From: Comamonas sp. Y33R10-2
Lineage (GTDB): Bacteria > Pseudomonadota > Gammaproteobacteria > Burkholderiales > Burkholderiaceae_C
Assembly: GCF_019355935.1 (NCBI RefSeq)
Contig: NZ_CP079925.1
Span: forward strand, 1,116,001 to 1,180,000
Length of the DNA: 64,000 nt
Reading direction: 5' to 3'
Program-made: the position numbers and the translations under genes
Shown: piece by piece, positions 52,501-60,130 of the stretch
How the letters are laid out: the number at the start of each line of letters is the position of its first letter
Numbering within the stretch: position 1 is the stretch's first letter
Notes under the pieces: model-generated
What the model was told of the DNA's origin: nothing
Database searches by the model: none
The model's input: the letters and a program-made list of their open reading frames with translations, nothing else

Positions 52501-55452
52501 GAAATCACCACCGGCAGCGTGCAAGTCAGCGCCACCGACGGCGTGGCCAGCATCCAGCTGGGCAATGTGACCTACACCGTGGAGCAGCTCAAAGATGTGA
52601 GCAAGCTCGCTACCGTGGACACCGGAGAAGGCACTCTCAAGATCACCGCCTACGCCCCGGGCGCTGACGGCAAGAGCGGCACGCTGACCTATGAGTACAC
52701 CCTCAAGGCGGCGCAAACGCATGCGAATGGCCAGGGCAACAACACCCTGAGCGACAGCATTGCAGTGACCGTCACCGGCAATGGCGGCAGCACTGCTGCA
52801 GGCAATATCGTCATCACCATCGTCGACGACATGCCTGTGGCCCAAGACATCACGGCCGGCACACTGACCGAAGACAACACCAGCAGCCGCCTCGGCGGCG
52901 ACGTCACCAGCCATACCGGCAACAGCTTTGGTGCGGACGGCAAGGCTGCTACCGATGCCGTTACATGGGGTGCAGCGGTCGCCAAGCTCGGTGCCGCCAC
53001 CGTCAGCCTCAGCGACTACGGAACGCTGACGTCCAACAAAAATGGCACATGGGAGTTCGTGCTGGACAGCAGCAAGCCCGCCACGCAGGCCCTTAAAACC
53101 GGCGACAGCATCAGCGTCTCGCTGGGCTACACGCTGACGGACAAGGATGGCGACACGGACGCCAAGACCATCACCTTCACCATCAATGGCGTTAATGACG
53201 CAACAGCTGATAGCGAGACAACAAACGAAGACACCTCAGTCTTAGGAAATGTATTGACCAACGATGAGGGCTATGTTGTTGGTGCTATGACGGTGACCGG
53301 CTTCACGATCAATGGTGGCTCTACTCTTTATAAGCCGGATGGCTCTCCTGTTGGTGTGATGATTGGCTCCAAAGTGGTTGGTAGCATCAATTTGGAAGCA
53401 GATGGCAGCTACACCTTCAATCCCACTAAGGATTGGAGCGGCACGGTTCCAAGCATTAGCTATACCAACAGCACTGGTGCATCGAGTACGCTGAATATTG
53501 TTGTAACGCCAGTGGCGGATACTCCCGTTGTTAAGGTGAATGTGGGAAATGGATCGATGCCCATTACGACATCAATTACGAATGCCAACGTGAACTCGTC
53601 CGATGTGAACCATACGGTGAAAGCTTTTAATGCTAATGGCACGGCAAGCACTGTCAGTATCAAGAAGGACTCGAAGCAAGATGGTTTTGGTGTGACTGGT
53701 GATGCGTCTGGTGACGAAAAAGAAATTGGTCGTGCCTCTAATTCGGGTAAGTCTGAGTCTCTGGTGATTGAGTTCAATACACCAGTAACAGCAATCACGG
53801 TTCAGTTCGCGTGGTTGGCTTCGAATGAATGGGCTCGTTATCAAATGTTTGACCAAGCGAAAAAACCCGTTGCTCTGGGATATAACGCAGACGGGACTAA
53901 GGTAGCGGGCGGCTTATATGGATTCGTCAAGGGTGGCACTGATCTGGTGGAGACAGCGTTCAAGCTAGAAGTTCCAGCAGGAAACACGATTAGCCAGATT
54001 GTGTTTGATGCCCCTCGTAAGGATGACGACTACCTGATTCACAAAGTGACTTATAAAACGGCGACTACTTATCCTGTAACGATTACAGCCACACCTCAGG
54101 ATCTGGATTATTCCGAGACGATTACGAAAGTGACTGTGGAAGTGCCAAAGGGTGTGACCCTGTCTGCTGGAACCCAGATTGATGCGACGCACTGGTCCTT
54201 GCCATTGGCCAGCAACGGCAGTTACTCGGTGAGCATTCATCCCGTTACCAAGGCTGTCACCATCACTGGTCTGAATATGACCGTTCCTGAAAATGTGCAA
54301 GTCCATGAGGTCAAGGTCGTTGCGGTTGCTGCCGATGGAAGCAGCACGGCAGAGGGGAGTGCGAGCTTTACCATCGCAAAGCTGGCGACTTTCAATAGCG
54401 ATGAAAAGAATGCCTGGGCGCTCGACAACTCAGACAGCACTCGCGTCTACAAGAGCAACTCCGATCTGTCGAACACGAACACACTGAGCAGCGATAAAGA
54501 CAAATGGCTGCTCAGTCGCATCAATGGCTCGAGATCGGATGGCATTGCTAATGACGGCGGCTTGGTGCTGACGGACAACAACGGTCGAGCGAACGGTGAT
54601 GCTAAGGCGGTGACGCCGACCTACACCTCGGTCGTGAAGGGGACCACGCTGCAGTTCATGGTGACAGGCTTCAGCAATGCCGGTCACCGCGACGATTCTG
54701 TGACTTGGACGCTCTACGAGAGCACCAATGACGGGGTAACTTGGTCTCCTGTTTCTGGTGGTGTCATTACAGGTACGGGCATCTTCACCACGACGGCGCT
54801 CGAAAAGAATGCGACGTATCGTATTTTCTTGACGGTGCATGAGGGCAACAGTAACGACACGAATGCTTCGGTGACGTTCGATGACTTCATTGCCATCGTT
54901 CCCAGTTCGGACACTATTGCCTTAAGCAGCACGGCTGTCACAGGCTTGCTCACATCTAACGACATACTCGACTCTCTAGATGAGACATCGGCGCTGGCTG
55001 CTTCGCGCATGACCTTGTTGAGTACCGATACCGGCAGCCATGAAGTGCACAGCACGCCGTCCGGCGACTTGCTGCTGGGTACGGCCGAAGACGACTTGTT
55101 CGTCTGGCACCAGGGTGATGAGGGTACGGTAGAGCGTCCGGTCACCGATGTAGTGAAGAACTTTGGTGCTTCGGGTAACGATGCGCTTGCTCTGGCCGAT
55201 CTGCTGCAAGGTGAAGAGGCTTCGAGTGATCTGAGTAAGTTCCTGCACCTCGAAACCCGTACCGAAGCCGATGGCAAGACCATCGATACGGTGATCAAGG
55301 TATCGACGACTGGCGTACTCGATGCTTATGGTAATGGCATCAACCAGAAGATCTTGGTTGAGGGCTCGGATCTGGTGGGCATGAGCCATGACCAGAACGC
55401 GATGATCAAGCAGCTGATTGATCAAGGTAAGCTCAAGATTGATCACAGCTGA
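46540..55452 (+). CDS. lapA: Giant LapA-type surface adhesin
   Basis: Biofilm adhesin of 2,970 residues exported by LapBCE. The N-terminal retention module (MAAQTILVTKLTGQAWIRGS) contains DPTAAGLSGG at residues 109-118, the TAAG type of site cut by LapG in Pseudomonas. Next come a Pro-rich linker (about 185-200), VCBS-like domains (about 205-405), seven 262-residue repeats (about 426-2213), a unique region with a possible ligand-binding domain (about 2340-2510), and a C-terminal type I secretion domain from about 2843 (LLLGTAEDDLFVWHQGDEG, ALALADLLQGEE) ending KLKIDHS. The ATG at 46540 has an AGAGG ribosome binding site. The protein is acidic and almost Cys-free, as expected. Confidence 0.95.
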   Translation: MAAQTILVTKLTGQAWIRGSDGNLTVIHEGMRIPADAQIVTASGSTVQLQADGQPLLIVGENQNVQLTADLVQPPLPTEAAIANPANAEIDQIIAAINNGQDPFENIDPTAAGLSGGSEGGSTFVRLASIIEAVSPIALAYPRPAGAQTQERISSGVMVDEQQAPPPAPPLAPAANPLAQADQGRIFEDDAAPLRGNVLGNDQLGQGTLAQHSTVLVGSAQGQYGVVSLNTDGSYSYVLDNSLQSVQSLAVGETLSETYTYTVTDAAGSTSSSTLTITVVGMNDNPAMAGEVTGSVTEDAQLTASGQLTETDVDTSDTHTWSVNNGGQGSFGNLVIDGNGKWTYTLDNDNPAVQALPEGEQREERFDATVDDGHGGTDTKTIVVIVTGTADWAEVKADQEAGRVFEEGLVAKDGSNTTSGSVTVSATDGVASIQLGNVTYTVEQLKDVSKLATVDTGEGTLKITAYAPGADGKSGTLTYEYTLKAAQTHANGQGNNTLSDSIAVTVTGNGGSTAAGNIVITIVDDMPVAQDITAGTLTEDNTSSRLSGDVTSHTGNSFGADGKAATDAVTWDTAVAKLGAATVSLSDYGTLTSNKNGTWEFVLDSSKPATQALKTGDSISVSLSYTLTDKDGDTATKAITFTILGADDTSSVTPVPGVGEDAGKVYEAGLSSVNDKTEITTGSVQVSATDGVASIQLGNVTYTVEQLKDVSKLATVDTGEGTLKITAYAPGADGKSGTLTYEYTLKAAQTHANGQGNNTLSDSIAVTVTGNGGSTAAGNIVITIVDDMPVAQDITAGTLTEDNTSSRLGGDVTSHTGNSFGADGKAATDAVTWGAAVAKLGAATVSLSDYGTLTSNKNGTWEFVLDSSKPATQALKTGDSISVSLSYTLTDKDGDTATKAITFTILGADDTSSVTPVPGVGEDAGKVYEAGLSSVNDKTEITTGSVQVSATDGVASIQLGNVTYTVEQLKDVSKLATVDTGEGTLKITAYAPGADGKSGTLTYEYTLKAAQTHANGQGNNTLSDSIAVTVTGNGGSTAAGNIVITIVDDMPVAQDITAGTLTEDNTSSRLSGDVTSHTGNSFGADGKAATDAVTWDTAVAKLGAATVSLSDYGTLTSNKNGTWEFVLDSSKPATQALKTGDSISVSLSYTLTDKDGDTATKAITFTILGADDTSSVTPVPGVGEDAGKVYEAGLSSVNDKTEITTGSVQVSATDGVASIQLGNVTYTVEQLKDVSKLATVDTGEGTLKITAYAPGADGKSGTLTYEYTLKAAQTHANGQGNNTLSDSIAVTVTGNGGSTAAGNIVITIVDDMPVAQDITAGTLTEDNTSSRLGGDVTSHTGNSFGADGKAATDAVTWGAAVAKLGAATVSLSDYGTLTSNKNGTWEFVLDSSKPATQALKTGDSISVSLSYTLTDKDGDTATKAITFTILGADDTSSVTPVPGVGEDAGKVYEAGLSSVNDKTEITTGSVQVSATDGVASIQLGNLTYTVEQLKDVSKLATVDTGEGTLKITAYAPGADGKSGTLTYEYTLKAAQTHANGQGNNTLSDSIAVTVTGNGGSTAAGNIVITIVDDMPVAQDITAGTLTEDNTSSRLSGDVTSHTGNSFGADGKAATDAVTWDTAVAKLGAATVSLSDYGTLTSNKNGTWEFVLDSTKPATQALKTGDSISVSLSYTLTDKDGDTATKAITFTILGADDTSSVTPVPGVGEDAGKVYEAGLSSVNDKTEITTGSVQVSATDGVASIQLGNVTYTVEQLKDVSKLATVDTGEGTLKITAYAPGADGKSGTLTYEYTLKAAQTHANGQGNNTLSDSIAVTVTGNGGSTAAGNIVITIVDDMPVAQDITAGTLTEDNTSSRLSGDVTSHTGNSFGADGKAATDAVTWDTAVAKLGAATVSLSDYGTLTSNKNGTWEFVLDSTKPATQALKTGDSISVSLSYTLTDKDGDTATKAITFTILGADDTSSVTPVPGVGEDAGKVYEAGLSSVNDKTEITTGSVQVSATDGVASIQLGNVTYTVEQLKDVSKLATVDTGEGTLKITAYAPGADGKSGTLTYEYTLKAAQTHANGQGNNTLSDSIAVTVTGNGGSTAAGNIVITIVDDMPVAQDITAGTLTEDNTSSRLGGDVTSHTGNSFGADGKAATDAVTWGAAVAKLGAATVSLSDYGTLTSNKNGTWEFVLDSSKPATQALKTGDSISVSLGYTLTDKDGDTDAKTITFTINGVNDATADSETTNEDTSVLGNVLTNDEGYVVGAMTVTGFTINGGSTLYKPDGSPVGVMIGSKVVGSINLEADGSYTFNPTKDWSGTVPSISYTNSTGASSTLNIVVTPVADTPVVKVNVGNGSMPITTSITNANVNSSDVNHTVKAFNANGTASTVSIKKDSKQDGFGVTGDASGDEKEIGRASNSGKSESLVIEFNTPVTAITVQFAWLASNEWARYQMFDQAKKPVALGYNADGTKVAGGLYGFVKGGTDLVETAFKLEVPAGNTISQIVFDAPRKDDDYLIHKVTYKTATTYPVTITATPQDLDYSETITKVTVEVPKGVTLSAGTQIDATHWSLPLASNGSYSVSIHPVTKAVTITGLNMTVPENVQVHEVKVVAVAADGSSTAEGSASFTIAKLATFNSDEKNAWALDNSDSTRVYKSNSDLSNTNTLSSDKDKWLLSRINGSRSDGIANDGGLVLTDNNGRANGDAKAVTPTYTSVVKGTTLQFMVTGFSNAGHRDDSVTWTLYESTNDGVTWSPVSGGVITGTGIFTTTALEKNATYRIFLTVHEGNSNDTNASVTFDDFIAIVPSSDTIALSSTAVTGLLTSNDILDSLDETSALAASRMTLLSTDTGSHEVHSTPSGDLLLGTAEDDLFVWHQGDEGTVERPVTDVVKNFGASGNDALALADLLQGEEASSDLSKFLHLETRTEADGKTIDTVIKVSTTGVLDAYGNGINQKILVEGSDLVGMSHDQNAMIKQLIDQGKLKIDHS
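47815..53180 (+). repeat. Seven 786-bp tandem repeats in lapA
   Basis: Units start every 786 bases from 47815 (GCCACCGACGGCGTGGCC), and the last is cut short near 53150. Identity is nearly complete at the DNA level. Two variants occur: type A encodes SGDV and WDTAVAK, and type B encodes GGDV and WGAAVAK with CATCCTG for CATTCTG and GGTGAATGAC for GGTCAACGAC. The order is A, B, A, B, A', A', B, where A' units have STKPAT for SSKPAT. Unit 5 alone encodes GNLTYTV. Confidence 0.97.
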
Positions 55453-55471
55453 TAAGCGAGCAAGATCGAAT

Positions 55472-55509
55472 TCAGGCAGAACTTTTGAAATATTAAGTTT
55501 TCTGCCTGA
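55472..55509 (+). terminator. Hairpin after lapA
   Basis: TCAGGCAGAA and TTCTGCCTGA pair perfectly across an 18-base AT-rich loop, 20 bases past the lapA stop. There is no T run, so it may stabilise the transcript end. A second inverted repeat, AAAGCACTC/GAGTGCTTT (55638-55670), lies just before lapG and could be an additional stop. Confidence 0.6.
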
Positions 55510-55686
55510 CCTCACAGAGTTCGGTATGGTTGTTCATTTGCAGAGCTTGCATGATTTGTTACATTTGTGAGCATTGAATCTTGATTGCGTTCTCATCGAG
55601 TCTTCAAAATTCATAGCGCTAAACACAATATATAAAAGCACTCGATGTAAGTTTTGCTTTGAGTGCTTTGCTGATTTACAACTCGA

Positions 55687-56421
55687 TTGAGCACTTCACC
55701 CAGTCTTAGCCTTTCGTCCCCTGCGTTTGTGGGGCGGCCGCTGCGTTTTTCGCGCAGAGGGATGCTTGTTTTGGGTTCGGCAGCGTTGGGTGTCTGGGCT
55801 TTTAAAGATGGGCCAGGTGCGATTGCTCTAGATTTCGACGCCACTCGCCTGCAGCAAACCATGCAGTCTCGCTACGGAGCTGCGGGTGCAAAGGCTTTGA
55901 GCGAGTGGCTAGCCATGCTGCAGGCTCAGCAAGGCAAGGCATTGCAGCAGCAGTTGTCTGGCATCAATGAATTTTGGAATCGAGCGGTAGTTCATACCGA
56001 GGATGCTGTGCTGTGGTCGCAGCCTGATTACTGGGCGACTCCGCTAGAGACGCTGGGCAAAGGGGCGGGCGATTGTGAAGACTTTGTGGTTGGCAAGTAT
56101 TTCTCTTTGCTGCGCCTGGGGGTACCGCTTGAAAAACTGCGGCTGATCTATGTGCGTGCGCGTATGGGTGGGGTGGGCAGCACTCAGAGTATTGCGCACA
56201 TGGTGCTGGGCTACTACGAAACACCGGTGGCCGAGCCTTTGGTGCTCGACAGCATGGTGAATTTTTTGCTACCAGCCAGTCAGCGCAAGGACTTGACGCC
56301 TGTATTTAGTTTTAACGCTCAAGGTGTTTATGTGGCGGGGGCGCAGCCTTCGTCCGTGGATCGCATTACGCGCTGGCGGGATTTGCTGGTGCGAATGAAG
56401 CAGGAAGGTTTTTTGCCATGA
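55687..56421 (+). CDS. lapG: LapG-type periplasmic cysteine protease
   Basis: Transglutaminase-like cysteine protease (DUF920/BTLCP family) that releases LapA from the surface by cutting after TA in its TAAG site. Up to 244 residues, with the catalytic triad Cys in GAGDCEDFV, His in IAHMVLGYY and Asp in LVLDSMVNF. The N-terminal region has SRRGMLVLGSAALG, which could be a twin-arginine-type or Sec signal. The start is uncertain: TTG at 55687 gives the longest form, GTG at 55729 and ATG at 55762 are alternatives and none has a good ribosome binding site. lapD follows 46 bases later, as in Pseudomonas. Confidence 0.92.
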   Translation: MSTSPSLSLSSPAFVGRPLRFSRRGMLVLGSAALGVWAFKDGPGAIALDFDATRLQQTMQSRYGAAGAKALSEWLAMLQAQQGKALQQQLSGINEFWNRAVVHTEDAVLWSQPDYWATPLETLGKGAGDCEDFVVGKYFSLLRLGVPLEKLRLIYVRARMGGVGSTQSIAHMVLGYYETPVAEPLVLDSMVNFLLPASQRKDLTPVFSFNAQGVYVAGAQPSSVDRITRWRDLLVRMKQEGFLP

Positions 56422-56467
56422 GGCTTCGAGTCAATTTTGAAATTCATGGCAAAGATGAGGCCGGAAG

Positions 56468-58444
56468 ATGTCGTTGTTAAAACAACTTTTGATTAGTGTG
56501 ACGGTGGCTATTGCGGCCATTTTGATGGGTACGCTGGCTTTCAGCATTGATGCCGCGCGTGAGTACTTGGATGGGCAGTTGCAGTCCGAGGGGGAGAACG
56601 CGGTGTCTTCGCTGGCCTTGTCACTGTCGCAACCCGCAAACCAAGACCCAGTCACACAAGAGCTGCTAATGATGGCTTTGTACGATGGTGGGCAGTTTAG
56701 GCGTATTGCGCTGACTTCCCCCGAGGGCCAAACCTTGTTCGAGCGCAAGCGTGGTTTGGCAGCAGAAGCGCCCGCTGAGCATACAAGTAGGCGGGCACCT
56801 AAGTGGTTTTCTGACTTGCTTCCATTGAATACACCGCAGGTGCAGCGCGTGGTCAGTGATGGCTGGAAGCAGGTGGGTCAGTTGACGCTGGAGGTTGACG
56901 ATAGTTATGCACGTCTAGCCCTGTGGGGTAGCAGTGTGCGCATGACGGGAGTGGTGGTGGTGGCGGGGCTGGCTTGGGCGCTGTTTGTGGTGTTTTTGCT
57001 CAAGTGGTTTCGCGCAGTGTTGCAGCAAGAGGTTTCTGCGCGGGTGCAGTCGATTGGTCGCCAGTCAGGCCAGCGTGGTGCGCTGCTGCCGCTGGCGAGA
57101 ACGACTGTGGCAGAGCTGCTACCGGTGCTAAGTGCCATTGCTGATACGCGAGAGCGTGTGCAGGCAACCGCGCTTGAGCAAATGACGCGGATTGAGTCGT
57201 TAGAGCTAGAAGTAAATCGCGACCCTGTGACGTTGCTGCCAAACCGCAAATACTTCGTCAATGAACTGCATCGTGCACTTGCTGGATTGGATCCCGAGGC
57301 TGCACATGGCTATGTGATGCTGTTTCGTCAGCGTGATCTGCTGGCATTGAATGCCCAAATGACGCGTGCTACCGCGGATGCTTGGCTGAAGTCGGTGGGC
57401 GAGCGTGTCAACCAAGTACTCAAGGGGCACCCAGATTACAGCCCGCAATTGGCCCGTCTCAATGGCGCAGATTTTGTCGTGCTGATGCCTGTGTTGGCAG
57501 GGCCACAGGCCATGTCATTAGTGCTGGAGGTGCGCCAAGTGCTGCAGTCAATGCGCTTGACTTTGAGTGGCGGCCACTGGTGTCGTTGGAGCTTTGCGCT
57601 GACAGATTACACGGCTTCAAGCTCGGTTGCTGGTGTGCTTTCGCGGCTGGACTATGGCGTGATGCGGGCCGAAAGCTCGGGTCAGTCTGAAGTTGAATAT
57701 GTGGCCTATGGGGATGAGGAAGTAGTCTCCAATATGGCGGGCGAGACCTTGTGGCGTCAGATGCTGATAGCTTCGCTTGAATCGCCGGATGCGCTGTCCT
57801 TATCTGTGCAGCCTATGCTGTTTGCGGGAGTTGATAGCGTAAAAAGGCGTTATGAGGCCTCGCTGACGTTGCGTACTGCAGCCGGCGAGTCTTTGATGGG
57901 GTCGCTGTTTTTACCTGTCGCTGTGCGCTTAGGTATGTCGGCTGATTGCGACTTGAACGCGATTGCGTTGGGGCTGAAATGGTTGCAGCAAGAGGATGCT
58001 GAACTGGTGGTACGTATCTCGTTGCCGTCACTGGTCCAGTCAGATTTCCTGGGGCGTTTGCATGATGTCCTTAAAGCGCCAAAGTGGGCGCGGAGACTTC
58101 CGAAGTTGTGCCTTGAGTTAGATGCGCATGGGCTGATGGCCTACCCGAATGAGATGACTGCTTTTTGCCAATCCATGGCGCAGATGGGTGTTGGTGTGGG
58201 CTTGCGTCGACTGGATCAGCAGCCCATGGTGCTGGCCCAGTTGCACACCCTGCCTCTGCGTTACGTGAAACTGGGTGCAAGCTTTGTAGAGCAATCGGCG
58301 CGCAGCCCAGGCGCTTTGCACTTGTTGGAGGCGATGGCCAGCACTACCGCACAACTTGGAATTCAGCTCGTGGTGACGGAGTCTGTGAATGCACAATCGC
58401 TAGAGCTGCTGCGTAAGCATCAGGCATTGACGTTGCTCGCTTGA
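56468..58444 (+). CDS. lapD: LapD-type c-di-GMP receptor with degenerate GGDEF and EAL
   Basis: Inner-membrane receptor of 658 residues. The layout is a membrane helix (about 5-28), a periplasmic LapD/MoxY-like domain to about 155, a second helix (VVVVAGLAWALFVVFLL), a HAMP-like linker, then GGDEF- and EAL-like domains. The GGDEF motif is replaced by NGADF and EAL by EAS (YEASLTL), so it cannot make or hydrolyse c-di-GMP but could bind it. In the known system, c-di-GMP-bound LapD holds LapG and protects LapA. GAGG ahead of the ATG at 56468 is the ribosome binding site. Confidence 0.93.
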   Translation: MSLLKQLLISVTVAIAAILMGTLAFSIDAAREYLDGQLQSEGENAVSSLALSLSQPANQDPVTQELLMMALYDGGQFRRIALTSPEGQTLFERKRGLAAEAPAEHTSRRAPKWFSDLLPLNTPQVQRVVSDGWKQVGQLTLEVDDSYARLALWGSSVRMTGVVVVAGLAWALFVVFLLKWFRAVLQQEVSARVQSIGRQSGQRGALLPLARTTVAELLPVLSAIADTRERVQATALEQMTRIESLELEVNRDPVTLLPNRKYFVNELHRALAGLDPEAAHGYVMLFRQRDLLALNAQMTRATADAWLKSVGERVNQVLKGHPDYSPQLARLNGADFVVLMPVLAGPQAMSLVLEVRQVLQSMRLTLSGGHWCRWSFALTDYTASSSVAGVLSRLDYGVMRAESSGQSEVEYVAYGDEEVVSNMAGETLWRQMLIASLESPDALSLSVQPMLFAGVDSVKRRYEASLTLRTAAGESLMGSLFLPVAVRLGMSADCDLNAIALGLKWLQQEDAELVVRISLPSLVQSDFLGRLHDVLKAPKWARRLPKLCLELDAHGLMAYPNEMTAFCQSMAQMGVGVGLRRLDQQPMVLAQLHTLPLRYVKLGASFVEQSARSPGALHLLEAMASTTAQLGIQLVVTESVNAQSLELLRKHQALTLLA

Positions 58445-58463
58445 GGTTGGCGAGCAACTGATG

Positions 58464-58495
58464 AAAAAAGGGGCGCTGATTAGCGTCCCTTTTTT
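58464..58495. terminator. Bidirectional terminator between lapD and the YfeH-like gene
   Basis: AAAAAAGGGGCGCT and AGCGTCCCTTTTTT pair around a short loop with one mismatch. A and T runs on both sides let it end both the lap transcript and the convergent minus-strand gene. Confidence 0.9.
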
Positions 58496-58519
58496 GTTTG
58501 TATGACGTGTGTAGAAGTA

Positions 58520-59527
58520 TCAGTGTGTCGTACTGTCTTCGGCACTTTGTGGGCGCTGTGCATATCGCTGTGCTAGTGCGGCGCATACCATCAACTGAAT
58601 CTGATGGAACAGCATCAGCGGCAGCACAATCGCACCGACCGATGCGGCGGGGAACAGCACATTGGCCATAGGGATGCCGCTGACCATGCTTTTCTTAGAG
58701 CCGCAAAACACTAAAGTGATTTCATCTTCCTTGTTAAAGCCTAGGTGGCGAGCACCGAACGTTGTAATGGCTAGTACAACGGCCAGCAAGGCGCAGCACA
58801 GCACAATTAGGCCGATGAGGGCGGGAATGGGCGTCTGCTTCCACAAACCGCTGATGACCGCTGCACTGAAAGCGGCATAGACCACAAACAAAATTGAGCC
58901 CTGATCCACCAGTTTGATGATGGCTGAACGGCGCTGCAAAAAACCAGCCATTAAGGGGCGCAGCAAATGGCCGATGACAAAAGGCAGCAGCAGCGTCATC
59001 GCGATCTTGCCAACGGCGCGTAGCGCATCGCCACCTTCAGCATTTTTATTCAGCAGCAGGCTGACCAGAATGGGTGTAACCAGAATGCCCAGCAAGGTTG
59101 AGGCCGAGGCGCTGCAGATAGCGGCCGGCACGTTGCCGCGCGCGATAGAAGTAAAAGCGATAGCGGATTGAACCGTAGCGGGCAGGGTGCAAAGAAAGAT
59201 GACGCCGACATACATCTCGGTGGTGACTAAGGGCGAGAGAAGGGGGCGCAGAGCCAGTCCCAGAATGGGGAACATGACAAAGGTGGCGATAAAGATGCAC
59301 ACATGCAATCGCCAGTGGCCTATGCCCGCCACAATTGCTTGGCGCGAAAGCTTGGCGCCATGCAGAAAGAACAGCAGGCTAACGATCGCGGTGGTAGTCC
59401 ACTCGACATACTCGGCTGCCTTGCCTGATGCGGGTAACAAGCTGGCGATGATGATGCTGGCAATCAGTGCCAGTGTGAAGTTGTCAGGAAGAAAACGAGA
59501 GCGAGACATATGTTGAATTGAGGGCAT
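58520..59527 (-). CDS. YfeH-like bile acid:sodium symporter family protein
   Basis: Polytopic membrane protein of 335 residues with about ten helices. FLPDNFTLALIASIIIASLL, FFLHGAKLS, FLCTLPATVQSAIAFTSIAR and the late GSKKSMVSGIPMANVLFP are typical of the YfeH/SBF-like subgroup. Members in bacteria are assigned to sodium-coupled uptake, but the substrate of this branch is not known. ATG at 59527 and ATG at 59509 are both possible. It stands alone between two terminators. Confidence 0.88.
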   Translation of the reverse strand: MPSIQHMSRSRFLPDNFTLALIASIIIASLLPASGKAAEYVEWTTTAIVSLLFFLHGAKLSRQAIVAGIGHWRLHVCIFIATFVMFPILGLALRPLLSPLVTTEMYVGVIFLCTLPATVQSAIAFTSIARGNVPAAICSASASTLLGILVTPILVSLLLNKNAEGGDALRAVGKIAMTLLLPFVIGHLLRPLMAGFLQRRSAIIKLVDQGSILFVVYAAFSAAVISGLWKQTPIPALIGLIVLCCALLAVVLAITTFGARHLGFNKEDEITLVFCGSKKSMVSGIPMANVLFPAASVGAIVLPLMLFHQIQLMVCAALAQRYAQRPQSAEDSTTH

Positions 59528-59688
59528 CCATGTAAAGCACCGCGCTGGCGCGTCATGGCTGCGTATTGGATACGGTATTTGCCCAAAAGAGAAATGTATT
59601 TATTCGATAGATCTATGAAATTGTTATCAACCTAAGCCAGTGATGCAGTGGCTATGCGCAGCAAATCTGCCAAACGACAAGCAAAAAA

Positions 59689-59722
59689 ATGCCAGCTCAG
59701 ACCGCTGAGTCTGTGCTGGCAT
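59689..59722 (-). terminator. Terminator of the infA transcript
   Basis: On the minus strand ATGCCAGC and GCTGGCAT form the base of a stem with an inner CTCAG/CTGAG pairing, followed by TTTTTTT. It lies about 120 bases past the infA stop and 160 bases before the YfeH-like gene. Confidence 0.8.
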
Positions 59723-59736
59723 TCGTTAGATGGCAT

Positions 59737-59841
59737 ATGGATAATTCCGCCTATCTGGCAATGGGCCTGCTGGAGGAGTACCGTAAAGGTTTCGGCGTCC
59801 AGCTGGTGGCGAGGGCCTTAGCCAAATCGCTTGCTCGCTGA
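59737..59841 (+). CDS. Possible 34-residue small protein convergent with infA
   Basis: A short open frame, MDNSAYLAMGLLEEYRKGFG then VQLVARALAKSLAR, with codon use like real genes of the window. It ends on the base next to the infA stop on the other strand. It would form one amphipathic helix. It lacks a clear ribosome binding site and is preceded by the infA terminator hairpin. It may be a true microprotein or a gene remnant. Confidence 0.3.
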   Translation: MDNSAYLAMGLLEEYRKGFGVQLVARALAKSLAR

Positions 59842-60108
59842 TTAGCGCTTGCGCTGCTGACCTTGAGGAGCTTGGCCGCTGCCCGAGCGCTCGATGTGAC
59901 GGAAAGTCAGGCGACCTTTGTTCAGGTCGTATGGCGACATTTCCAATGTGACTTTGTCACCTGCCAGCACGCGAATACGGTGCTTGCGCATTTTGCCGCC
60001 GGAGTAGGCGATCAACTGGTGGCCGTTATCCAGCGTTACACGAAAACGGGCATCAGGCAGCACTTCGTCAACTCTGCCTTGCATCTCAATCAATTCTTCT
60101 TTGGCCAA
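59842..60108 (-). CDS. infA: Translation initiation factor IF-1
   Basis: IF-1 binds the ribosomal A site and helps select the initiator tRNA. The 88-residue protein has the family sequence [40 protein letters not shown] and [17 protein letters not shown], plus a C-terminal basic/Gln-rich extension of about 14 residues ([14 protein letters not shown]) beyond the usual 72. The start codon is TTG at 60108, with AGGA seven bases before it. No ATG is available before residue 9. It lies 22 bases after an unknown small gene on the same strand. Confidence 0.95.
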   Translation of the reverse strand: MAKEELIEMQGRVDEVLPDARFRVTLDNGHQLIAYSGGKMRKHRIRVLAGDKVTLEMSPYDLNKGRLTFRHIERSGSGQAPQGQQRKR

Positions 60109-60130
60109 AACAATTCCTTTTTAGAAAGAC

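Noticed and set aside
47794..52914. A 1,706-residue open frame on the minus strand across the lapA repeats
   Set aside because: It is a shadow caused by repeated GC-rich codons: its sequence repeats with the same 786-base period, it has no start signals, and the plus-strand frame has the secretion and adhesin domains.
47815..53180. CRISPR-like array
   Set aside because: The regular repeats are long, contiguous, coding and in frame, with no unique spacers.
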